DNA of 64,000 nt from Hyphococcus sp. Its GTDB lineage: Bacteria > Pseudomonadota > Alphaproteobacteria > Caulobacterales > Parvularculaceae. The notes below the pieces were generated by a model. That model ran no database searches and had not been told where the DNA came from. It was given only the letters and a program-made list of their open reading frames with translations. Below, piece by piece: positions 19,501-28,012 of this stretch. Each line of letters starts with the position of its first letter. Within the stretch, counting starts at the first letter, position 1. The translations under genes and the position numbers were made by a program. The DNA lies in assembly GCA_021776335.1 (NCBI GenBank), contig JAJFGB010000009.1, forward strand, positions 558,001-622,000, written 5' to 3'.

Positions 19501-20102
19501 TCATGCGCCGATTGATTTTCATTGCGCCATTCGCAGCCTTTACAGCGCTGGTGATTTATTTCGGTCTCGGGCTGCAGCGCGACCCGTCATTGATTCCGAC
19601 CGTTCTCATCGATCAACCGGCGCCGGTATTCGATTTGCCGGCGATCGAAGGTTACACGGAGGGTTTTTCTTCGGATGACCTCAAGGGCGAGATCACGCTC
19701 GTCAATATTTTTGGGTCATGGTGTGTTGGTTGCCGCGTCGAGCATCCGGTTTTGATGGAAATTGCCGAGCGCGGTGACATTCCGATTATGGGGATCGACT
19801 GGAAAGATCCGCCGGGCGCCGGCGCCGCCTGGCTTCAGAGATTTGGTGATCCTTATACGCGGATTGGCGATGACTTTGCCGGGCGCGTCGCCATCGATTT
19901 TGGTATTACCGGCGCGCCGGAGACTTTTGTTGTCGATGCCAAGGGGCGCATTCGCTACAAGCAGGTGGGGCCGATCACACCGCAAATCTGGCGCGAAGAT
20001 ATCGCACCGGTCATCCAGGAGCTGAGAAATGAAAGCGCTGAAAACGATCTTGCTGGCAGTGATGGCGCTGGGGATGATGTCGGGCCTGGCGCTGGCGGTT
20101 GA
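19497..20102 (+). CDS. ccmG: Thiol:disulfide interchange protein CcmG/DsbE
   Basis: Membrane-tethered periplasmic thioredoxin that keeps the apocytochrome CXXCH cysteines reduced. It has an N-terminal anchor helix (residues 4-25), active site WCVGC (Cys76 and Cys79), [13 protein letters not shown] with the cis-Pro loop, and a GPITPQIW C-terminal helix. The last 24 codons overlap the start of ccmH, a much longer overlap than the four-base one with ccmF; the Gly/Asp-rich end is read from the same DNA that encodes the CcmH signal peptide. Confidence 0.95.
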   Translation: MIMRRLIFIAPFAAFTALVIYFGLGLQRDPSLIPTVLIDQPAPVFDLPAIEGYTEGFSSDDLKGEITLVNIFGSWCVGCRVEHPVLMEIAERGDIPIMGIDWKDPPGAGAAWLQRFGDPYTRIGDDFAGRVAIDFGITGAPETFVVDAKGRIRYKQVGPITPQIWREDIAPVIQELRNESAENDLAGSDGAGDDVGPGAGG

Positions 20103-20565
20103 TCCTGACGAAATTCTCGATGATCCGGCGCTGGAGGCGCGCGCGCGTGAAATCAGTCGCGAATTGCGCTGCATTACCTGTCAGAGCCAGAGCATTGACG
20201 ATTCCGATGCGCCGCTGGCGAAAGACTTGCGCCTGATCGTGCGTGAGCGGTTGGTCGCGGGCGACAGCGATCAGGAAATTATTGCGTTCATGACCCAGCG
20301 CTATGGCGATTATGTTTTGTTGAAACCGGCATTGCGCAGCGATACGGCGATTTTGTGGTTTGCGCCCTTGATCGCGTTTGGCGCGGCGCTTGGCGGGGTG
20401 TTTTTCTATTTTCGCCAAATTCAGAAAAATTCATTCAATGACGATCGGGACATTAGTAGTCAGTATAATGATGATATGTATACGGAAAATCACTGTACAG
20501 ATGATCTTTATAAAGACAATACGCATAAAGATGGTGGCGATACAGATAATCCGGAGACGACATAA
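20029..20565 (+). CDS. ccmH: Cytochrome c-type biogenesis protein CcmH (CycL)
   Basis: Periplasmic thiol oxidoreductase acting on apocytochrome c. Signal peptide in residues 1-23, active-site motif LRCITCQ (Cys48, Cys51), conserved three-helix part ([27 protein letters not shown]) and one transmembrane helix (residues 107-128). Residues 134-178 form a very polar, Asp/Asn/Thr-rich tail encoded by clearly AT-richer DNA (20428-20562), absent from the CcmH proteins I know. Translation starts inside ccmG; ccmI follows after three bases. Confidence 0.94.
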   Translation: MKALKTILLAVMALGMMSGLALAVDPDEILDDPALEARAREISRELRCITCQSQSIDDSDAPLAKDLRLIVRERLVAGDSDQEIIAFMTQRYGDYVLLKPALRSDTAILWFAPLIAFGAALGGVFFYFRQIQKNSFNDDRDISSQYNDDMYTENHCTDDLYKDNTHKDGGDTDNPETT

Positions 20566-20568
20566 ATA

Positions 20569-21309
20569 ATGTTTTGGTTTTTTATTCTTTTGATTTCTCT
20601 TGGCGTTGTTCGTCTTGTGGCGCCGCCTATATTGCGGGCGCTGCGTGGTGAGGGCGATGGTGAGGACGATGGCAGCGCGAAGAATGCGGGCATGCGCATT
20701 GGGGCGCTTGCTGTTGTTTTCCTGACGCCCCTCGCGGCAGCGTTGATTTATCTGCAGATCGGCGCGCCCGAAAGTCTCTCAGCAGAGTTTCAAACAGCGA
20801 TGATCGGGCGTGCGCCTGACCCGCGCGCCGAGATTGCGGCGCTGCCTGCGGACGAGCGCGCGGCGATGATCGAAAATATGGTGACGGGCCTTGCGGCGCG
20901 CCTGGCGGCTGAACCCGATGATATTGAGGGTTGGCGCATGTTGGGGCGGTCCTATGGCATATTGAACAGGGCTGAAGACAGCGCTGACGCTTATCGTGAG
21001 CTGATCGCGCGCGACGAAAACGCCGGCGACGAAGACTGGCGCAATTTTGCCCTCGCGCTTCTTGCCGTCAGCAGCGGCAATGGAACGGCCATTAGCGATG
21101 AAGCGCTGTCAGCGCTGACAACGCTTTTATCGTTTGATGAAAATGATCCGCTGGCGCTTTTTTATCTCGGCATTGCGGCGCGTGAGCGCGGCGAGAATGG
21201 TGAGGCGCTGTCGCGGTTGCGCCAGTTGATTTCGGTGCTGCCGGAAGACGCACCGATCCTGCCGCAACTCCAGACAATGATTGACGAGCTTGCCGGCAGC
21301 GATGGTTGA
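20569..21309 (+). CDS. ccmI: Cytochrome c-type biogenesis protein CcmI (CycH), TPR protein
   Basis: Apocytochrome c chaperone. Two N-terminal transmembrane helices (residues 2-22 and 42-63) flank a short cytoplasmic loop; the periplasmic part has TPR-like repeats (IEGWRMLGRSYGILNRAEDS, and LALFYLGIAARERGENGEAL). Last gene of the ccmFGHI group. At 246 residues it is on the short side for the family, with a reduced C-terminal region. Confidence 0.85.
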   Translation: MFWFFILLISLGVVRLVAPPILRALRGEGDGEDDGSAKNAGMRIGALAVVFLTPLAAALIYLQIGAPESLSAEFQTAMIGRAPDPRAEIAALPADERAAMIENMVTGLAARLAAEPDDIEGWRMLGRSYGILNRAEDSADAYRELIARDENAGDEDWRNFALALLAVSSGNGTAISDEALSALTTLLSFDENDPLALFYLGIAARERGENGEALSRLRQLISVLPEDAPILPQLQTMIDELAGSDG

Positions 21310-21425
21310 GGGCTTTGGTCATTGAAATGCGACAGGACGACTATTTTAAGCCCATGGCCTGCCTTTACCCGCGCCCATGGTGCAATTAATGTTTGCGAGC
21401 AACAGGGAAGGGGCGACCGGGGCTT

Positions 21426-22505
21426 GTGATTAGAAAATTGATTGCTTTTTTAGCGCTGGCTGCGTTGGGTGGGTGCGCTCAAGCTCAAGCTGTAAGTCCG
21501 GCGGTTGATTTTTCCGGCTTGCGCGATGATTTGGCTGGCAACCCGACGCAAATTCTCATTCTTGGGACGCCGCATTTGTCGGGGGTGACCGATGAGATTT
21601 CAGTTTCAGACCTGGCATTGTTGAAGCGGCGCCTTGAAGCATTCGCGCCTGACATCATAGCAATTGAGTCGGTCTCTGGACGCACATGCGATACCATCCG
21701 GCGGTATGACGCATTGTATGAAGGTGTCGCTGAGCGATATTGCTTTGACCCTTCCATCGCCTTGTCCTCCTTGCAAATGACTGGGCCCGATGCGCCTCTG
21801 GCGCTTTTTAAAGCGCTTGACGCGTTGCCGGAAAATCCTCGGCCAAGTGATCGCCGGCGCCTCGCCGCGCTGTTTTTTGCTGCCGGAAACCCATACTCCT
21901 CTGCGGTTCAATGGCTAAAGCTCCCCGCCGCCGAACGGACAATTGGCGATGGCGTGAACCAGGCGCTAAAGAGCGCCATCGAGAAAAGAATTGCATCCCG
22001 AAATGAAAATATGACTCTCGGCGGAGCATTGGCGGTGACACTCGGCCATGAGCAGGTATTTCCAATAGACGACCACTCGGCCGATGCGGTCTATTTCAGA
22101 ACGCCTGATGAGTTATCCGACGTTTTGCAAACAATGTGGGATCGGGAGTTTCCGAGAGAAACGGCGCTCAGGAGTGCAGCCGCAGCGCATTTAGGATCCC
22201 CGGAAGGGGTTATTGACTACTACCTTGCGATCAACGCGCCGGACTATCAGGAGATGAAAGTTGACAGCGATATTGGTATGGCAGCGGCAACGCCGGATGC
22301 GGACCTTATAGCTCGTCATTACGTTGCCTGGTGGCAGGTGCGCGGGTTGCGGATGGCGGCAAATGTCATTGAGGCGGCCGCGAACGATCCCGGCGCAAAA
22401 GTTTTGGTTTTTGTGGGCACAAGTCACAAACCCTATTTTGACGCCTATCTTGATCAAATGCTCGACGTGGAAATCGTAGATGTCGGGTCGGTGCTAGCGG
22501 ATTAA
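21426..22505 (+). CDS. Lipoprotein with DUF5694-like domain
   Basis: Begins with a lipoprotein signal ending LAALGGC, so it should be membrane-anchored. The mature part starts with TQILILGTPHLSGV and has PDIIAIESVSGRTCD, and ends with VLVFVGTSHKPYFDAYL. This GTPHL...IESV...GTSH pattern is that of the DUF5694 group, distantly similar to TraB/Tiki-type folds, with no known function. The chosen GTG start is directly before the signal peptide and follows G-rich DNA; a TTG 33 bases upstream would add eleven residues that spoil the signal. Confidence 0.7.
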   Translation: MIRKLIAFLALAALGGCAQAQAVSPAVDFSGLRDDLAGNPTQILILGTPHLSGVTDEISVSDLALLKRRLEAFAPDIIAIESVSGRTCDTIRRYDALYEGVAERYCFDPSIALSSLQMTGPDAPLALFKALDALPENPRPSDRRRLAALFFAAGNPYSSAVQWLKLPAAERTIGDGVNQALKSAIEKRIASRNENMTLGGALAVTLGHEQVFPIDDHSADAVYFRTPDELSDVLQTMWDREFPRETALRSAAAAHLGSPEGVIDYYLAINAPDYQEMKVDSDIGMAAATPDADLIARHYVAWWQVRGLRMAANVIEAAANDPGAKVLVFVGTSHKPYFDAYLDQMLDVEIVDVGSVLAD

Positions 22506-22669
22506 CCCCCGCTGCCAACTGGGAAACTGCTTCCCTCATACCGATAGACCAAAACGTGAGTAGTCAATGTCTGGCAGAGGGCCGGGACTGTCCGTTGCGC
22601 ATGGTTAACAACGAACGGGCGTATGCGTCCCCGCGGCGTGATTTTTGCTCCCGAACAGGGAGTTAATTC

Positions 22670-22711
22670 ATGCGCCGCAACGTCCTATGGGCGATGATAT
22701 CTGCGGCGTGA
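22670..22711 (+). CDS. Possible 13-codon leader peptide
   Basis: A tiny open frame (MRRNVLWAMISAA) with a well placed AGGGAG ribosome site seven bases upstream, ending 17 bases before the next gene. Its basic-hydrophobic composition resembles a cut-off signal peptide. It could be a regulatory leader or the relic of a duplicated gene start; this rests only on the ribosome site and position. Confidence 0.3.
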   Translation: MRRNVLWAMISAA

Positions 22712-22728
22712 AGATAAAGGCGTCGTAT

Positions 22729-23688
22729 ATGGCCAGGAAAACCCTGCTGAAATCTGTCATTTCGATGAGTCTTGGCCTGTTTGCGCTTTTGGGCGTCGCT
22801 GATGCGGCGACCTTTGACAGCCGCCAAATCTCATTTCGAAACATCACCGGCGCCGTTGAAATCATCACCACCAGCGGGGACGAGATCGATATTTCGATCC
22901 GTCAGGGCATGATCTATCAGCCGGTGAAACTGTTTGAAAAAGACGGTGTCGTCGTAATCGAGACTGAAGCGTGGCGCGATGCGGAGAATGACACCTGTTG
23001 CGACAATCGTATCCGGCGGGAGGTTCATCTCCGCAAAGACCGAAAAATGATAACGGGCCAGCCTGTCGACGAAGATCTCTTCCGGCACTATCCAACCTAT
23101 GTGATCTCGATGCCGCTCGATGGCGATGTGGAATTTATCGACGCCCGCATCAAGCTCGATATGGATCGCCTTAACGGCGCCTTGTCGCTTGATGCCTGTT
23201 ATGTCTATGGCGAAACCGGTGATCTTGATGCGGCGATGGTCAATGTTGTCCATGGCAGCCGCCTTGTGATGGGCAATATTGCGGCGGGGCTGGAGCTTGA
23301 TCTTTCAGGCGACGCTGATGTGATGGCGGGCGACGTAGCGATGGTCGATATCGATATTGCAGGGCCGGGCGACGTTATTCTCGGCGCTGTTGACGGCATG
23401 ATGGACGTGTCGATCGCCGGGTCCGGCATCGTGCGCGCGACGCGGATGAACGGGCCCGTGACGGCAAGGATCGCCGGGTCCGGCGGCGTTTTCATCAAGG
23501 ACGGCAATGTGAATCGGTTGCGCGCCATCATCGATGGGTCGGGCGGCGTCTACGTTGATGGCGCCGTATCGCAACCGGACTTACGCCTTTCCGGTTCAGC
23601 AGAAATCCGCATGAAAAGCGTGGCTGGTCGCATCAGACATCATGGCGGCGGCAGTGTTTATGTGGACGGCGTGCTGGTTGAGAAGTAG
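22729..23688 (+). CDS. Exported GIN-domain (DUF2807-like) beta-solenoid protein
   Basis: 319 residues with a signal peptide (residues 1-26, ending GVADAA). The second half is a run of short Gly-rich beta repeats (DLSGDADVMAGDVAMVDIDI, VSIAGSGIVRATRMNG, ARIAGSGGVFIKDG, AIIDGSGGVYVDGAV, RLSGSAEIRMKSV), the pattern of GIN/putative adhesin-head domains. Function unknown; it should be periplasmic or surface-exposed. The ATG at the signal peptide is used; a longer frame from 22645 lacks a ribosome site. Its last 26 codons recur as a fragment at 26441-26518. Confidence 0.75.
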   Translation: MARKTLLKSVISMSLGLFALLGVADAATFDSRQISFRNITGAVEIITTSGDEIDISIRQGMIYQPVKLFEKDGVVVIETEAWRDAENDTCCDNRIRREVHLRKDRKMITGQPVDEDLFRHYPTYVISMPLDGDVEFIDARIKLDMDRLNGALSLDACYVYGETGDLDAAMVNVVHGSRLVMGNIAAGLELDLSGDADVMAGDVAMVDIDIAGPGDVILGAVDGMMDVSIAGSGIVRATRMNGPVTARIAGSGGVFIKDGNVNRLRAIIDGSGGVYVDGAVSQPDLRLSGSAEIRMKSVAGRIRHHGGGSVYVDGVLVEK

Positions 23689-23704
23689 GGGCGTTGGTTG
23701 TTAC

Positions 23705-23884
23705 TCACTTGCTGTCACGTTTTGATCGCCTATAGTCGCCGATACCTTGGCATCCCAACATTGTTAGAAATCCGAGGCCGAACGCAGTGAACGTCACGTG
23801 TGACCTCGTTTCAATCATCACGTACGCGAAACCGAGAATAGCGAAGACTGTTAGTGCGATCCATAATAGTAGTATTCTGCTCAT
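23705..23884 (-). CDS. Small membrane protein, 59 residues
   Basis: Open frame starting MSRILLLWIALTVFAILGFA, with a hydrophobic N-terminal helix, a second hydrophobic segment (FTAFGLGFLTMLGC) and a basic tail (YRRSKRDSK). An AAGGA ribosome site lies nine bases before the ATG. The leader around it (CTGACACCTAAGGA) resembles that before the minus-strand gene at 27192 (CTGACAACTAAGGA). No family recognised. It overlaps no other gene. Confidence 0.6.
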   Translation of the reverse strand: MSRILLLWIALTVFAILGFAYVMIETRSHVTFTAFGLGFLTMLGCQGIGDYRRSKRDSK

Positions 23885-23908
23885 TCTATCCGGTCCTTAG
23901 GTGTCAGT

Positions 23909-24028
23909 TCATTTGCCGCGTATCTGCATGAACACTACCGCCAGCATGACGAGTGCTAATACCAGCGAAGAGCCCTCTGTCGCGTGGCGTTTGCCGTCAT
24001 TCGCCGTAGCGGCGCTGCCGGCAGCCAG
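23909..24028 (-). CDS. Possible small membrane ORF without standard start
   Basis: A 39-codon frame ending GSSLVLALVMLAVVFMQIRGK, a typical single membrane helix with a basic end. The only in-frame candidate at its N-terminus is CTG after an in-frame stop, so it may be a truncated gene. Its stop sits just upstream of the ribosome site of the next small gene, as in the array at 26.6-28.0 kb. Confidence 0.3.
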   Translation of the reverse strand: MAAGSAATANDGKRHATEGSSLVLALVMLAVVFMQIRGK

Positions 24029-24068
24029 TTAATTTGCCAACCCCAGGCGGTGACGCTAGGTAGATGCA

Positions 24069-24863
24069 ATGACCACGTCTTCGCCCGCCATCGCTTTCCA
24101 AGCTGTGAGAAAGAGTTTCGACAGCGGTCGGACCTTCGCTGTCGATAGCATTTCGCTTGAGATTGCCGTGGGTGAGTTTCTGGCGATCATCGGCGGTTCC
24201 GGGTCAGGAAAAACAACGACGTTGCGCATGATCAATCGTTTGCTTGATCCGGATCAGGGTACGATTTTAATCGAAGGCGTTACCGCGTCTGAACTGTCAC
24301 CACACGACTTACGACGCCGGATGGGGTATGTGATTCAAGGGGTCGGACTGTTTCCCCATCTCACGATTGCGGAAAATATCGCTGCGACGCCAACACTTCT
24401 TGGTTGGACGCGCGATGAAATTGATGCGCGTGTTGCCGAATTGCTCGATCTGGTGGGGTTGGCGCCTGCAGAATTCATCAACCGCATGCCAGGCACATTG
24501 TCAGGCGGGCAACGCCAACGCGTCGGGATTGCACGTGCAATTGCCGCGCGCCCGCACATTGTGCTGATGGACGAACCGTTTGGCGCTCTGGATCCAATCA
24601 CGCGCGATAGTCTTACACGATCCTATCGCGAGCTGCACGATCGTTTGGGGCTCACGACGGTGATGATCACGCATGATGTGCAAGAGGCGATATTGATGGC
24701 CGACCGGCTCGCGATCATGAAAGACGGTCGATTGCTGGCGATCGGTACGGCCAAGCAACTTGCAGCGCGCGATGATCGTGACGGCGTCGGTGATCTCCTG
24801 GATATGCCGCGCCGCCAAGCGCGCAGGGTGCAGGAACGTTTGTCGGATGATGCGCATGGATGA
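24069..24863 (+). CDS. Osmoprotectant (quaternary amine) ABC transporter ATP-binding protein
   Basis: ATPase of a ProV/OpuCA-type importer for glycine betaine, choline or carnitine. Seen: Walker A GGSGSGKTT (near residue 40), Q-loop region YVIQGVGLFPHLTIAENIA, signature LSGGQRQRVGIARA, Walker B IVLMDEPFGALDP and switch His in MITHDVQEA. At 264 residues it lacks the C-terminal CBS domains of full-length OpuCA/ProV. It overlaps the fused permease-binding protein gene, and the two form a complete importer. Confidence 0.93.
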   Translation: MTTSSPAIAFQAVRKSFDSGRTFAVDSISLEIAVGEFLAIIGGSGSGKTTTLRMINRLLDPDQGTILIEGVTASELSPHDLRRRMGYVIQGVGLFPHLTIAENIAATPTLLGWTRDEIDARVAELLDLVGLAPAEFINRMPGTLSGGQRQRVGIARAIAARPHIVLMDEPFGALDPITRDSLTRSYRELHDRLGLTTVMITHDVQEAILMADRLAIMKDGRLLAIGTAKQLAARDDRDGVGDLLDMPRRQARRVQERLSDDAHG

Positions 24864-26412
24864 TCGCTTAGCCGCCGCCTGGGCTCGTCTCCCCGATTAT
24901 CTAAGCCAACATGTTGCTTTGAGTGCGAGCGCCCTCACGCTTGGGCTTATCATTAGTTTACCCTTGGCGGTTATGGCCCATCGGCACAGTTTGGTGCGCT
25001 GGCCGGTCATGACGCTTGCAAGTCTTATCCAGACTATTCCGAGTTTGGCGTTGCTTGCGCTTTTTTATCCCATTCTGCTTGCGCTTTCCGCCGCGGCGGA
25101 GCCGTTTGGCGTGACATTTTCTGCGCTCGGGTTTCTTCCCTCGCTTCTTGCGCTGACGCTCTATTCAATATTGCCGATCTTGCGAAACACGATAGTCGGA
25201 TTGGCGAGTGTTGACGCTGACGTTCGCGAAGCCGCGCTCGGCGTTGGTATGACTGACAGGCAAATTCTAACGCGCATCGAATTGCCGCTTGCTGCGCCCG
25301 TGATCATGGCGGGGATCAGAACCGCTGCAGTGTGGGTAATCGGCATCGCAACGCTGTCGACGCCGGTGGGCCAGACAAGTTTGGGAAACTACATCTTCAC
25401 CGGATTGCAGACTGAGAATTGGGTCTTCGTGTTGTTCGGATGTGCGAGCGCGGCGACGCTTGCTTTGACTGTTGATCAATTGCTTGGTCTGATAGAAGGC
25501 GGCGTCGCCAAGCGTGAGCAGCGGCGGATCATCATAGGCATCATTGGCCTGGCGCTTATCGTTCTTGCTTCGCTCGCACCGGGTTTGGTTCCAAAGCGCG
25601 CCAGCTATTCCATCGGCGCCAAAAGTTTTACCGAGCAATATGTGCTCGCTTATCTCATACGCGATAGATTGGCGAAGAATGATTTGGTTGGGCGCAGGCG
25701 CGCCGGGCTCGGCTCAAGTGTCGTCTTCCGCGCCCTCGCAGCGAACGAGATAGATGTCTATGTTGACTATTCCGGCACGATTTGGAGCACACAAATGCGG
25801 CGCAGTGACCAGCCTGGGCGCGCGGTGGTGCTTCGTGAAATGGAGGATTGGCTGCGTGAAGAGCACGGCATCTTAACGCTTGGGTCTCTTGGTTTTGAAA
25901 ACGCCTACGCCCTCGCGATGCGCCGTGATCACGCGCAAAGCCTGGGCATACGAACGGTCTCGGATTTAGCACGCGCCTCGCCGGGGTTGACCATAGGCGG
26001 CGATTTTGAATTTTTCGGTCGGCCTGAATGGAACGCGTTGGAAGACGCGTATGGTTTTTCCTTTGAAGATCGTCGTGAATATCAGTCTACGTTTATGTAC
26101 CGCGCCGTGGCGGACGGCGCGGTTGATGTGATCTCCGCATTCTCCAGCGACGGCCGCATCGCCGCCAACGATCTCGTCGTGCTGGAAGACGACCGTCAAG
26201 CCATCCCGCCGTATGACGCGGTCCTGCTTATTTCGCCGGCGCGCGCGAACGATGCGGCCTTCGTTGGCGCCCTTCGCCCGCTTGTGCGGGCAATTCCGGT
26301 CGAAGTAATGCGAGACGCCAGCCTCATGGTTGATCGCGACAACGATAAACGTAGCGTGCGCGAAGCCGCCGCGTTCCTGGCGCATGAAATAGGGCTGGAA
26401 CAGCGTCGCTAA
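24847..26412 (+). CDS. Osmoprotectant ABC transporter fused permease and substrate-binding protein
   Basis: One polypeptide of about 521 residues joining a BPD-type permease (residues about 15-220; LGVGMTDRQILTRIELPLAAPVIMAGI is the EAA loop) to an OpuAC/OpuCC-type quaternary-amine binding domain (from about residue 245: YSIGAKSFTEQYVLAYLI, VDYSGTIW). Such fusions are known in the OpuCB/OpuCC family. The ATG at 24847 has an AGGAA site about ten bases upstream; ATG 24856 is the alternative. Both starts overlap the ATPase gene, indicating translational coupling. Confidence 0.92.
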   Translation: MMRMDDRLAAAWARLPDYLSQHVALSASALTLGLIISLPLAVMAHRHSLVRWPVMTLASLIQTIPSLALLALFYPILLALSAAAEPFGVTFSALGFLPSLLALTLYSILPILRNTIVGLASVDADVREAALGVGMTDRQILTRIELPLAAPVIMAGIRTAAVWVIGIATLSTPVGQTSLGNYIFTGLQTENWVFVLFGCASAATLALTVDQLLGLIEGGVAKREQRRIIIGIIGLALIVLASLAPGLVPKRASYSIGAKSFTEQYVLAYLIRDRLAKNDLVGRRRAGLGSSVVFRALAANEIDVYVDYSGTIWSTQMRRSDQPGRAVVLREMEDWLREEHGILTLGSLGFENAYALAMRRDHAQSLGIRTVSDLARASPGLTIGGDFEFFGRPEWNALEDAYGFSFEDRREYQSTFMYRAVADGAVDVISAFSSDGRIAANDLVVLEDDRQAIPPYDAVLLISPARANDAAFVGALRPLVRAIPVEVMRDASLMVDRDNDKRSVREAAAFLAHEIGLEQRR

Positions 26413-26419
26413 AGCAAGG

Positions 26420-26518
26420 GGCTCCGGAAACGTGCAACAGCTGAAAAGCGTTGCTGGCCGGATCAGGCATCATGGCGGCGGCGCCGTTTATGTGGACGGC
26501 GTGCTGGTTGAGAAGTGA
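26420..26518 (+). pseudogene. Duplicated 3' end of the GIN-domain gene
   Basis: The last ~26 codons of the gene ending at 23688 recur here with about 90 percent base identity over 76 bases (23611-23686 against 26441-26516), ending in TGA instead of TAG. Weak similarity may extend about eight codons further upstream. No start codon or upstream domain remains, so this is a relic. The two copies bracket the osmoprotectant transporter and the two small minus-strand frames as direct repeats 2.83 kb apart. Confidence 0.75.
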
Positions 26519-26586
26519 TCGTCCTTAATTGTGAACCATGAACCCGTTCACAGCTTGCATTCGATTATCTTCAAAACGACCAGAAT

Positions 26587-27192
26587 CTAACGCCTCGGAG
26601 AACGATAGAGATGCTCGGATTCAACTTCCTCCCATCTGCCTTCATTGCTTAAGCAGTAAAGATTGTCGCTAACATCAACTTCATTTTTCGCGAAAACCCA
26701 CTTCTCGCCGTTCTCTGGCGGTCCTTCAACTTTATCGATCGCTGCGGTAGAAAATTTTACGCGCTTGCATATTTGTTCTGTATCAGTTCGCTTCGTAGTG
26801 TTCATCACTATCATTTCTAAGTAATGCTGAGGATGATCGACAGAGACGCAATGATACGGTGTGAGCGGCTTTCCTGTTTCGAATACTGATTGTTTATGCA
26901 TTCCAATGAGCGAGGCTTGTAGAACAACTCCCTGTAGAAAATCGTAATCATCTTCACTTTTCGAGAGATTTTCGCGATCTATGATAAGCTGACTTATCGA
27001 CATATTGCACTCCACGGTGCCGAAGTATGTTTGAAAACGATCAACTACTTGCGGTGAGTCTTTCGGGAAAAGATATTTTTGCGCCGCCACTATTGTCAGC
27101 GCGACAACAACTGCTCCGATCGCTGACAATAGCCAGGTTTTAAACTGACGAACTGTTTTCCAGAACTGTTTGATTGTAAAATGATCGGCCAT
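26587..27192 (-). CDS. Hypothetical membrane-anchored protein
   Basis: 201 residues: a short basic N-terminus, one transmembrane helix (about residues 19-38, WLLSAIGAVVVALTIVAAQ), and a soluble domain with four or five cysteines (VECNMS, YHCVSV, QICKRV, LYCLSN) that could form disulfides if periplasmic. The ribosome site AAGGAA is well placed. No family recognised. Third gene of an AT-richer minus-strand run of three membrane-protein genes. Confidence 0.75.
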   Translation of the reverse strand: MADHFTIKQFWKTVRQFKTWLLSAIGAVVVALTIVAAQKYLFPKDSPQVVDRFQTYFGTVECNMSISQLIIDRENLSKSEDDYDFLQGVVLQASLIGMHKQSVFETGKPLTPYHCVSVDHPQHYLEMIVMNTTKRTDTEQICKRVKFSTAAIDKVEGPPENGEKWVFAKNEVDVSDNLYCLSNEGRWEEVESEHLYRSPRR

Positions 27193-27232
27193 TTCTACAT
27201 TCCTTAGTTGTCAGTATTTGGTCCTTTTCGTA

Positions 27233-27718
27233 TCAGTTTTGTGTGCTCAGAAACTCGCCCAATTTTCCCGCGGACAGCAGTAGAGAGCCAACTACAAATA
27301 GCGAATAGAATATGCTGCTATATGCATAGTGTCTGCTGTTTGCGATTGACAATCGCGACTCTGCCATTGGAACACCCAATTTCGCGACGTTCGGCAATTC
27401 GTTGTTTGCAAGATCCATAAAGGCTGCCGATCCGCCAGGATATCTATCGTCGAATTCCTGCGCATAAACTGCCATCACCCTATCTTCGATCGTCCCGAGT
27501 CTGATTGATATGGCGCTGAGTGAGACTTCCGTCTTCGTCTCCTCAAGAAATTTTTCTGCTTCTTTGACGTCGTCTCTCGTCGGATCGACAAGTTGAACCT
27601 GAACTGCAAAGCTGAACAGGATAAGCAAACCGCCTGCAAGCTCAGACCATTGCCATTTTGCGATCTTTGATAGCTTACTTGTTAGAAGGCGAGGCTCTTG
27701 TTTGCGTGTTGGCTGCAC
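27233..27718 (-). CDS. Hypothetical two-helix membrane protein
   Basis: 161 residues with transmembrane segments at about 28-44 (GGLLILFSFAVQVQLV) and 135-152 (SIFYSLFVVGSLLLSAG), separated by a charged, probably helical middle (DDVKEAEKFLEETKTEVSLS). Starts with GTG after a strong AAGGAGG site, 21 bases after the stop of the preceding gene. No family recognised; the operon position suggests it works with its two neighbours. Confidence 0.75.
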   Translation of the reverse strand: MQPTRKQEPRLLTSKLSKIAKWQWSELAGGLLILFSFAVQVQLVDPTRDDVKEAEKFLEETKTEVSLSAISIRLGTIEDRVMAVYAQEFDDRYPGGSAAFMDLANNELPNVAKLGVPMAESRLSIANSRHYAYSSIFYSLFVVGSLLLSAGKLGEFLSTQN

Positions 27719-27739
27719 GATTCCTCCTTGTGACCGTCC

Positions 27740-28012
27740 TTAGTTGGCGCCTAGATATTGGAGTGCAAAGCCCGCAAGTACCAGTGAGAGACCGAAGTCG
27801 GATAATATAAGCTTGAGCCAATCAGGCGCCCTGGCAAACAAGTGTGGTCTGTAGAATCGATAGAACTTGTTTTCCAATTTCGAAACGTCAGATCCTCCAA
27901 CAACCAATCTATCTCTCTTCGATCCGTCGATCAGCGGAATGTCGAAGACAAAGAAATATATCAGCGCCACTCCTAATGCATCTGCAATCATTCCAGCCTG
28001 TGGTCCGGTCAC
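27740..28012 (-). CDS. Hypothetical small membrane protein
   Basis: 90 residues, with hydrophobic segments at about 9-26 (ADALGVALIYFFVFDIPL) and 67-87 (LILSDFGLSLVLAGFALQYL) and a basic loop between. GTG start with GAGGAAGGG upstream. The stop TAA is embedded in AACTAAGGAC, a sequence that recurs with small changes before or after other genes of this small-membrane-protein set. First gene of the run. Confidence 0.7.
   Translation of the reverse strand: MTGPQAGMIADALGVALIYFFVFDIPLIDGSKRDRLVVGGSDVSKLENKFYRFYRPHLFARAPDWLKLILSDFGLSLVLAGFALQYLGAN

Noticed and set aside
22601-22610. CtrA half-site (TTAACCAT on the minus strand)
   Set aside because: No second TTAA at the right distance; half-sites are common by chance.
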